From an uncultured Geobacteraceae bacterium (lineage in GTDB: Bacteria; Desulfobacterota; Desulfuromonadia; Geobacterales; Pseudopelobacteraceae): 33,041 nt of DNA. The position numbers and the translations under genes are program-made. Below the pieces are notes generated by a model. It was not told the DNA's origin. It saw only the letters and a program-made list of their open reading frames with translations, and did not search any database. The stretch lies in assembly GCA_903845365.1 (NCBI GenBank), contig CAIMXI010000253.1:1-33041 (forward strand). Direction: 5' to 3'. Shown in pieces: positions 27,111-33,041 of the stretch (positions within the stretch are counted from its first letter, which is position 1; every line of letters begins with the position of its first letter).

Positions 27111-27899
27111 TTAGTATGCGACATTGCGCTTCACTGCGTTGCCTTCGAGCAATTGCGCAAAAGCTTTACCGCTATCAGCATTGACCAGCAGATAGCGCGG
27201 CAGCTTCATAAGCGAATCAGTTGAAGTCGCATGACGGCGCTCAATGGTAAAAGTAGCACGATAACCGGATTCGTTCGCTCTGTTTATCAGGTAATCGTCG
27301 TAGATACCAAAAGGCCAGGCCAACATATCTACCTTCGTGCCAAGCTCCGTTTCCAAACGTGCTTTCGATTTGTTCAACTGCGTCTTGACGAGGAGATCCA
27401 GAGCCACCGGAGATAGCTTCTTACGCTCTTTTTTGAAGTTGGGATGCCAATACGTATGAGACTGAATATCAAAAAGACCTGTTTTTGTCAGCTCTCTCAA
27501 CTGATCCCATGTCATGGCGTATTTTGCATTTGAAATCGCAGATGGGTAGGCAAAAATGGTAACCGGGTAGCGGTATTTTTTGATAATCGGAAGCATATCG
27601 CTATAAACCGACTTGTGCGCATCATCTTCGACAATTACGACAGATTTTGGGCCCGGTGCCGACGCTTTACCCCGATAATGATCAACCAACTGCCGCAGGG
27701 GAATCACCTTATAGCCGTTATCATGCAGATATTTCATCTGCGCTTCAAAAACAGGAGTAGTGGTCGTCATGCCGTCCGCAACTGTCGCTCCAAATCGGTG
27801 ATACAACAGAATAGGCACACGGAATGATTCAGCGGCAGAGGATGAAAGCGGAAACAGGAGGGCAGTAACAAATATCATCGGGATGATTAAACGGAGCAT
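27111..27899 (-). CDS. Secreted polysaccharide deacetylase (NodB-type)
   Basis: The start at 27899 (MLRLIIPMIF, 262 residues) places a signal peptide at 1-23 (SSSAA) and avoids overlap with uspA; a frame to 27947 adds 16 residues with no ribosome site. The NodB-type domain has PILLYHRF, then EDDAHKS (91-97, replacing the usual FDDGY), SHTYWHPNF with metal ligands His148 and His152, and LAWPFGIYDD. It should deacetylate N-acetylated sugars in the periplasm or exopolysaccharide, like PgaB/IcaB enzymes. It lies 24 nt after uspA in the same direction. Confidence 0.87.
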   Translation of the reverse strand: MLRLIIPMIFVTALLFPLSSSAAESFRVPILLYHRFGATVADGMTTTTPVFEAQMKYLHDNGYKVIPLRQLVDHYRGKASAPGPKSVVIVEDDAHKSVYSDMLPIIKKYRYPVTIFAYPSAISNAKYAMTWDQLRELTKTGLFDIQSHTYWHPNFKKERKKLSPVALDLLVKTQLNKSKARLETELGTKVDMLAWPFGIYDDYLINRANESGYRATFTIERRHATSTDSLMKLPRYLLVNADSGKAFAQLLEGNAVKRNVAY

Positions 27900-27922
27900 G
27901 GAGATACTTTTTCCCTTGGTTA

Positions 27923-28375
27923 TTATCTTACGATAAAGACTGAACATCCGGCATTGCTAGCCACCTTGAGTGAGATACTTCCTTTTATCCGGCGCTCAAT
28001 AGCTCCTTTGCTGGAGCTTCCGATGACAATTACGTCTATTTCTTCGCGCTTTGCAAGGGAGATTATTTTATCAGCAGGGTCACCGTACTCAACGATCATC
28101 TCTAACGGAATATCATGTTCGGCTGCACATTTCTCTACTACAAAAAACAGTCGCTCCCGAAGCTGATCCCATTTTTTTGTTTCCGTCATCGGTGCTGACG
28201 GCACAAAATCGGTGTAATTGGAAGCAGGGGCATTCGGCAGCACGAGCAATGCATAAATTCGGCTTTTCAACTGACTCTGATTACCGACGGCAAGACGGAC
28301 AGCCTCCTCAGCAGCTTTATCAGAGTGAGGAGAACCATCAATTGCCACTAGAATTTTTTTGCGCAGGCTCAGCAT
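27923..28375 (-). CDS. Universal stress protein UspA family
   Basis: 150 residues, one Usp domain. The N-terminus KKILVAIDGSPHSDKA and the C-terminal nucleotide loop GSSSKGAIERRIKGSIS, ending CSVFIVR, match ATP-binding Usp proteins. It acts in stress survival in the cytoplasm, with no specific partner evident here. GGGGA lies before the ATG. It is divergent from the IclR-type gene across an AT-rich 220-nt gap and precedes the deacetylase. Confidence 0.92.
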   Translation of the reverse strand: MLSLRKKILVAIDGSPHSDKAAEEAVRLAVGNQSQLKSRIYALLVLPNAPASNYTDFVPSAPMTETKKWDQLRERLFFVVEKCAAEHDIPLEMIVEYGDPADKIISLAKREEIDVIVIGSSSKGAIERRIKGSISLKVASNAGCSVFIVR

Positions 28376-28440
28376 GACATCCCCATAATTTTTTATAACT
28401 CAATAAAGAGTTTGTACGGATTTATTTTAGAATTTAATAT

Positions 28441-28512
28441 AACGCACTTTTTACCTCTTGACAATCGTAAAACAATATTCTACATTTTGTCAAAATTTTA
28501 AAAAAGTGCGTT
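28441..28512. promoter_or_regulatory. Nested inverted repeats around a promoter in the uspA-iclR gap
   Basis: A perfect 12-bp inverted repeat (AACGCACTTTTT at 28441-28452 and its complement at 28501-28512) encloses a second one, TTGACA(A) at 28458 and TTGTCAA at 28487-28493. A candidate promoter (TTGACA 28458-28463, 17-nt spacer, TACATT 28481-28486) sits between. This looks like an operator, perhaps for the IclR-type protein encoded just downstream. Confidence 0.6.
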
Positions 28513-28596
28513 GTTTGACTTTTTTTTAAATTAACATCCATATTCCAGCATGTTATATAATGTTCAATTACTCCATTTTTGAAGAGGATCACGCTC

Positions 28597-29379
28597 ATGG
28601 CAAAAAAAGAAAAATCAGAATATTTAATCCAGGCCGTTTCCCACGCACTTGATCTTCTCGAGCAGTTTCATGGTGAAGTAGATGAGCTCGGTGTCACTGA
28701 ACTTAGCAAGCGCTTGAAGTTGCACAAGAATAACGTATTCAGACTGCTTGCAACGCTCGAATCCCGGAACTACATTGAACAGAATAAAGTAACTGAAAAC
28801 TACCGCCTCGGCCTGAAGACTCTTGAACTTGGTCAGACGTTCATCAAGCAGATGGGTCTGCTCCGACAGGCAAAACCGGTTCTTGAAGCATTGGTCGAAA
28901 GTTGTAACGAAACGACCTATGTATCAATTCTCAAGGAGTTCAACATTGTCTATCTTGATGTAGTAGAAACAGCCATGACCGTCAGGGTTGTGCCACGGGT
29001 AGGGTCGAGACTGCCTGCTTACTGCACAGCAGCCGGTAAGATACAAGTTGCCTATATGAGCGATGAGGAACTTGAAACATACCTGCCGCCAAAAGAGCTA
29101 AAAGGCTACACTCCAAATACCATCACCGACCGTGACGTCCTGAAAAAACAGTTGAAACTGATTGCTGAGCAGGGGTACGCGTATGACAATGAAGAGTTGG
29201 ACATCGGTGTAAAGTGTGTCAGTGCTCCAATCCGCGACTACACCCGCCGCATAATCGGTGCCGTCAGTATTTCCGGGCCGTCCATGCGTTTCTCTGACGA
29301 GCGTATCAAGAATGAACTTGTTCCTCTGGTATTGAAAGCAGGGGACGAAATTTCTGCAAAGCTTGGTTTCCAGAAGTAA
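28597..29379 (+). CDS. IclR-family transcriptional regulator
   Basis: The start at ATG 28597 (MAKKEKSEYL, 260 residues) is favoured over a TTG at 28579, with AGAGG about 9 nt upstream. The N-terminal winged helix (about 8-70) includes LGVTELSKRLKLHKNNVFRLL. The C-terminal IclR effector domain (about 85-255) has YCTAAGKIQVAY and DNEELDIGVKCVSAPIRD, the conserved Asp/Cys loop of the family. IclR proteins are usually repressors or activators of catabolic genes bound by a small ligand. None are adjacent; the nested palindromes upstream suggest autoregulation or control of divergent uspA. Confidence 0.93.
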   Translation: MAKKEKSEYLIQAVSHALDLLEQFHGEVDELGVTELSKRLKLHKNNVFRLLATLESRNYIEQNKVTENYRLGLKTLELGQTFIKQMGLLRQAKPVLEALVESCNETTYVSILKEFNIVYLDVVETAMTVRVVPRVGSRLPAYCTAAGKIQVAYMSDEELETYLPPKELKGYTPNTITDRDVLKKQLKLIAEQGYAYDNEELDIGVKCVSAPIRDYTRRIIGAVSISGPSMRFSDERIKNELVPLVLKAGDEISAKLGFQK

Positions 29380-29402
29380 CCAAATTTTATCTACTCTTTG
29401 CG

Positions 29403-29427
29403 GGCGGCTTTTTAGCCGCCTTTTTTT
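29403..29427 (+). terminator. Intrinsic terminator after the IclR-type gene
   Basis: The stem GGCGGCT/AGCCGCC (29403-29409 and 29414-29420) with a TTTT loop is followed by seven T. It separates the regulator from polA, whose ATG is 40 nt further on. Confidence 0.93.
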
Positions 29428-29466
29428 GTACCCAAATCAGAACATCAAATAAACAAAGGATACAAG

Positions 29467-32259
29467 ATGCCTCATAACAACACTCTCTACCTGATAGACG
29501 GTTCCTCCTACATCTACCGCGCTTATTTTGCCATCCGCCACCTCTCATCCCCCAGCGGACACCCAACCAATGCAATTTACGGATTCATCCAGATGCTGCT
29601 CAAGCTGCTGAAGGATCACAAACCCCGGCATGTCGCTGTGGTCTTCGATGCCGGACGGACGACATTCCGCACCGAAATGTATCCGGACTACAAGGCAAAC
29701 CGCGCGGCCATGCCGGATGACCTGCGTATGCAGATGGAGCCGATTCGTGAGGTGGTGCGGGCATTCAACATCCCGGCGCTGGAACTGCAGGGATATGAGG
29801 CCGATGATATTATCGGCGCGCTGGCCGGGCGATTTGCCGCCCAAAACGGAAAAGTGGTTGTGGTCACCGGCGACAAAGACCTGATGCAGATAGTGACCGA
29901 CCGAGTCACGTTGCTCGATACCATGAAGGGGAAGGAGTCGGGAATTGCTGACGTGATCGAACGCTTCGGCGTTGGACCGGAACTGGTTATAGATATTCTG
30001 GGATTGGCAGGTGACTCTTCGGACAATATCCCCGGCGTACCCGGGATTGGAGAGAAGACCGCTACCAGGCTTATTCTAGAATTCGGCTCTCTTGACAGGC
30101 TGCTGGAACATGCAGACGAGGTCAAAGGGAAAAATGGCGAACGGTTGCGCGAGTTCCGTGAGCAGGCACTGCTTTCGCGTCGTCTGGCGACCATAGAGTG
30201 TAATGTGCCGCTGGAAGTTGATATGGAAACTCTAACGGCGCGTGAACCTGATCAGGAGGCGCTGAATCTGTTATTTAAAAAATTCGGGTTCACATCGCTG
30301 ATCAAAGAGTTAACCGGCACGGCAACTCTCTCCACTGAACAGTATCATATCGTTACCACAGTAGAAGCGCTTGAATCTCTCGTCACTGACCTGGAGAAGG
30401 CTGGTGAGTTTGCCTTCGATCTGGAGACCACCGGTCTCGACCCTCGCCTGGCCGACATCGTGGGTTTATCGTTCTCGTTTGCCGATCATAAAGCGTATTA
30501 TATACCGGTGGGGCATGTGATGACGCCCCCCCTCCCTAACCCTCCCCCGCTGGGGGAGGGGACTTTATTTTATCCTTCCGCAGAAAAAATCGGCTCGCTT
30601 TTCTCCTCCCCCCAGCGGGGGGAGGCCGGGAGGGGGGAGAACTTTGCCCCTGGGCAGCTTCCACGGTGTAGCCTCCTCAACCGCCTCCGCCCGCTGTTTG
30701 AGAACGCTACCCTGCGCAAGGTCGGCCAGAACATAAAGTTCGACATGGCGGTTCTTGCCAATAACGGTATCAACCTGGCCGGTGTCTGGTTCGACACCAT
30801 GCTCGCCTCATATATCCTTAACCCGTCACGTCACGGCCACGGTCTCGACGCCCTTGCAGAGGAACATCTCAATCACCGAATGGTCAGTTATAGCGATGTA
30901 ACCGGCAGTGGCAAAAATCAGAAGAATTTTTCCGAAGTAGAGATCGAGGCGGCTTCGCTCTACGCCTGCGAAGATGCCGATGCCACCTGGCTGCTACGTC
31001 GAAAGTTTGAGCCGATGCTGACTGCGAGCCGTCTTGACACCATTTTTTTCACTCTGGAGATGCCGCTGGTTCCGATTTTGTCAGGCATGGAAAATCATGG
31101 CGTCCTGCTAGATTCAGCTCTTCTGGCCGGGCTCTCCAGTGACTTTGCCGGTCGCATGGCAACACTTGAAGAGCAGATCTTCGCGGTGGCCGGAGTACGC
31201 TTCAACCTCAACTCCCCCAAGCAGATGGGTGAGGTGCTTTTCGAGAAGATGGGGCTGCAGACCGGCAAAAAGACCAAGGGGAAATCAGGGTGGTCCACTG
31301 ATAACGAGGTTCTGACTGCTCTGGCGGAAGAGCATGAAATCGCCCGGCTGATTGTCGAATACCGTGGCATTACCAAACTCCGTTCAACCTACAGCGATGC
31401 CCTCCCCCGCCTTGTCAATCCAAGGAGCGGTCGGGTACATACCTCCTACAACCAGACCGTGACCAACACCGGGCGACTATCGTCCTCAGACCCGAACCTG
31501 CAGAACATTCCAATCCGCAGCGAAGAGGGGCGCATGATCCGCCACGCTTTTATAGCTCCACCTGGTCACGTCATCCTCTCTGCCGATTATTCCCAAATTG
31601 AGCTGCGCGTCCTCGCGCATTTATCAGGGGACAAGGTGTTCTGTCACGCCTTTGCCAACGATGAAGATATCCATACGCGCACCGCAGCGGAGGTCTTTGG
31701 TCTGTTCCCCGAAATGGTGACACCAGATATGCGCCGTCAGGCCAAGACCATAAATTTCGGGATTATCTATGGCCAGGGCGCCTTCTCGCTGGCAAAACAG
31801 CTCGGCATTTCCCGCAAGACGGCCGAAGAGTTTATCACCGCCTACCGCGAGCGGCACAGCGGCGCCATGGAGTATCTCGACTCCTGCATAAAACAGGCGG
31901 AAGAAACCGGCTCTGTAACCACAATCCTGGGAAGGCGTCTGCCGATCCCTGACATTCATAGCTCAAATGGCAATGTACTGGCCTTCGCCCGTCGCAATGC
32001 CATAAATTATCCTATCCAGGGTTCAGCCGCAGATATTATCAAAGCGGCCATGATCCGTGTTGACAGTAGAATCCGCCTGGAGCAGTTGCATAGCCGTCTG
32101 ATAATGCAGGTGCATGATGAACTTGTTTTTGAAGTTCCGGAAGATGAGCTGGTAAGGATGGAGCAACTGGTGGAAGAAGAGATGGGTCGTGCGGTAGAAG
32201 CCAGAGTTCCTCTCAAAGTCGACATCAGTTACGGGGCGAACTGGAGCGAAGCGCACTAA
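29467..32259 (+). CDS. polA: DNA polymerase I with a palindromic-repeat insertion in the 3'-5' exonuclease domain
   Basis: 930 residues, about 40 longer than usual. The 5'-3' exonuclease (1-290) has LYLIDGSSYIYRAYFA and VVVTGDKDLMQI. The 3'-5' proofreading domain (about 300-520) keeps Asp318 and Glu320 (FDLETTGLDP) and ACEDADATW. The polymerase domain keeps Asp707 (SADYSQIELRVLAHL), RRQAKTINFGIIYGQG and QVHDELVFEV (Asp884). All three activities are therefore expected, serving repair and Okazaki fragment processing. Residues about 352-393, between YYIPVGH and the family's LRPLFEN helix, are Pro/Gly-rich and come from a palindromic repeat inserted in frame. AAAGGA lies just before the ATG. Confidence 0.97.
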   Translation: MPHNNTLYLIDGSSYIYRAYFAIRHLSSPSGHPTNAIYGFIQMLLKLLKDHKPRHVAVVFDAGRTTFRTEMYPDYKANRAAMPDDLRMQMEPIREVVRAFNIPALELQGYEADDIIGALAGRFAAQNGKVVVVTGDKDLMQIVTDRVTLLDTMKGKESGIADVIERFGVGPELVIDILGLAGDSSDNIPGVPGIGEKTATRLILEFGSLDRLLEHADEVKGKNGERLREFREQALLSRRLATIECNVPLEVDMETLTAREPDQEALNLLFKKFGFTSLIKELTGTATLSTEQYHIVTTVEALESLVTDLEKAGEFAFDLETTGLDPRLADIVGLSFSFADHKAYYIPVGHVMTPPLPNPPPLGEGTLFYPSAEKIGSLFSSPQRGEAGRGENFAPGQLPRCSLLNRLRPLFENATLRKVGQNIKFDMAVLANNGINLAGVWFDTMLASYILNPSRHGHGLDALAEEHLNHRMVSYSDVTGSGKNQKNFSEVEIEAASLYACEDADATWLLRRKFEPMLTASRLDTIFFTLEMPLVPILSGMENHGVLLDSALLAGLSSDFAGRMATLEEQIFAVAGVRFNLNSPKQMGEVLFEKMGLQTGKKTKGKSGWSTDNEVLTALAEEHEIARLIVEYRGITKLRSTYSDALPRLVNPRSGRVHTSYNQTVTNTGRLSSSDPNLQNIPIRSEEGRMIRHAFIAPPGHVILSADYSQIELRVLAHLSGDKVFCHAFANDEDIHTRTAAEVFGLFPEMVTPDMRRQAKTINFGIIYGQGAFSLAKQLGISRKTAEEFITAYRERHSGAMEYLDSCIKQAEETGSVTTILGRRLPIPDIHSSNGNVLAFARRNAINYPIQGSAADIIKAAMIRVDSRIRLEQLHSRLIMQVHDELVFEVPEDELVRMEQLVEEEMGRAVEARVPLKVDISYGANWSEAH
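30526..30640 (+). repeat. Palindromic repeat element inserted in polA
   Basis: Two imperfect arms of about 37 nt (30526-30562 and 30602-30640) are reverse complements of each other and flank a 40-nt AT-richer centre. Each arm itself contains a smaller palindrome (CCTCCCCCGCTGGGGGAGG in the left). The whole could form a long hairpin and is read in frame as TPPLPNPPPLGEG to SPQRGEAGRG. Confidence 0.9.
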
Positions 32260-32485
32260 GTCAATATGTATTGTTGCAAATCAGGTGTTTAGCTTCAATT
32301 CCGGCATGCCAAAATTTTGTAGATTATCGTTCCCACGCTCCAGCACAATCAAGTCCCCCTTGATAAAGATACCCTCTGTTGCATACGGTTTTAACGAATG
32401 TGAGTCGTTGACAGGGTGATATCAGCAGGGTAATGTGAGGCGCTTTTTATGTGGAATGCAGATTTTTTGAGAGGATATCATTCAG
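32260..32485. other. Gap between polA and the HsdR fragment
   Basis: No gene is seen. Short tracts such as CGTTCCCACGCTCCAGC and AAGTCCCCCTTGATAAAG look like pieces of dispersed intergenic repeats. No polA terminator is evident. The last 80 bases hold a candidate promoter for the next gene. Confidence 0.5.
32408..32436 (+). promoter_or_regulatory. Candidate sigma-70 promoter for the HsdR fragment
   Basis: A perfect TTGACA (32408-32413) is followed after 17 nt by TAATGT (32431-32436), a weak -10 element. GAGAGG precedes the next ATG. Confidence 0.45.
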
Positions 32486-32932
32486 ATGAATAGCAAAGAG
32501 AAAAAAGAGCTGAGCGAAACGTCTATCTGTAATCTGTTCATTACACCTGCGATACAGAATGCAGGTTGGGACCCTCTGAAGCAGATTCGGTGGGAAGTGA
32601 CACTCACTCCTGGCCCGGTTGTTGTTCGTGGGAATTTATCCTCGCGCAACAAGAAAAAAAAGAAATTTGCTGACTATGTTTTGTCGTGGGAGCCGGGCAT
32701 TCCCGTTGCGATAGTTGAAGCCAAGGACAACAATCACACCGTCAGCCACGGTATCCAACAGGCGCTCGGCTATGCCGAAATCCTGGCAGTGCCCAGCGCC
32801 TTCAGCTCCAATGGCGATGCCTTTGCCTCACATAACAAGGTTCCTGCCGCAGGCGCAGATATCGAGACGGAGTTTCCTCTCGAATCGTTTCCATTGCCTG
32901 ACCTGATTAGTTCTAATTCGCCGCTTGATTAG
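32486..32932 (+). pseudogene. Truncated type I restriction enzyme HsdR N-terminal fragment
   Basis: 148 residues. The protein carries the HsdR N-terminal nuclease fold only: Asp63 (FADYVLSW), Glu78 and Lys80 (AIVEAKD) as PD-(D/E)xK residues, and Gln92-Tyr96 of the QxxxY motif (QQALGYAEIL). The sequence runs on like HsdR (SSNGDAFASH, then LESFPLPDLI), where the full protein would enter its roughly 1000-residue helicase, but stops at 32932. No hsdM or hsdS is in view. It has a ribosome site (GAGAGG) and a possible promoter, so a short nuclease-like protein could still be made, but decay is more likely. Confidence 0.75.
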
Positions 32933-32997
32933 TAAATGACTTATTCTGTCTTACTCGTGTGATATTCTTCTGATATTAAAAAACAGGAGGATACAAC

Positions 32998-33041
32998 ATG
33001 AAAAAAATCAATCTCCAATTTCAGCCAGGCCTTAGTTTAAG
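32998..33041 (+). CDS. Start of an unidentified gene, cut by the window end
   Basis: An ATG with AGGAGG at 32985-32990, 7 nt upstream, opens a frame that reads MKKINLQFQPGLSL before the window ends. The strong ribosome site supports a real gene. Too little is visible to name it. Confidence 0.6.
   Translation, partial: MKKINLQFQPGLSL

Noticed and set aside
32998..33041. Transposase start at the window end
   Set aside because: Only 14 codons are visible, and no terminal inverted repeat or target duplication can be shown, so an insertion-sequence label is not supported.

Overview
The window reads as chromosomal DNA of a Gram-negative anaerobe-like deltaproteobacterium, most like the Geobacter/Pelobacter group (Desulfuromonadia). 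This is inferred from the gene mix, not from a marker gene: an outer membrane (TonB receptor, TamA/TamB), menaquinone synthesis (ubiE/menG), many PAS/hybrid histidine kinases, a PocR-domain kinase, and a membrane diadenylate cyclase joined to YbbR domains. No rRNA, tRNA, CRISPR array, intact prophage or complete insertion sequence was found. No stretch over 300 bases lacks a gene or gene remnant.

Layout. (1) 1-2550, plus strand: a TonB-dependent receptor that has lost its 5' end, coupled by a 1-nt overlap to an ABC-type periplasmic binding protein whose C-terminal loop is expanded by a 9-bp tandem repeat. (2) 2551-2819: intergenic dispersed repeats. (3) 2820-6427, minus strand: a phosphorelay set of Hpt, hybrid kinase (PAS-PAS-HK-REC-REC) and second Hpt. 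(4) 6496-6669: a likely 3' remnant of a beta-carbonic anhydrase. (5) 6715-16330, minus strand: a compact housekeeping string transcribed tamA-tamB-prmA-rsmE-zinc ribbon protein-mutL. (6) 16368-21473, minus strand: hybrid kinase, PocR kinase, a lipoprotein with an N-terminal repeat, and a small unknown protein. (7) 21568-26567: ubiE (minus) divergent from a diadenylate cyclase-YbbR fusion, a LysM/NlpC endopeptidase and a B12-binding radical SAM protein (plus). (8) 26621-28375, minus: small lipoprotein, polysaccharide deacetylase, UspA. (9) 28597-32259, plus: IclR-type regulator and polA, the latter carrying an in-frame palindromic repeat. (10) 32486-end: a truncated type I restriction HsdR fragment and the first codons of an unidentified gene.

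How the genes fit together. Two signalling clusters (2.8-6.4 kb and 16.4-21.2 kb) flank an envelope/ribosome-modification/DNA-repair operon. The cyclase-YbbR fusion, LysM endopeptidase and deacetylase share an envelope theme. The window ends and some gaps show decay: a broken receptor, a carbonic anhydrase tail, a truncated HsdR and degenerate repeats. No clear multi-gene undescribed system was found. The best leads are the palindromic insertion inside polA, the diadenylate cyclase-YbbR fusion, the repeat-expanded binding protein, the repeat-bearing lipoprotein beside two kinases, and a terminator ending 3-4 nt before a start codon.
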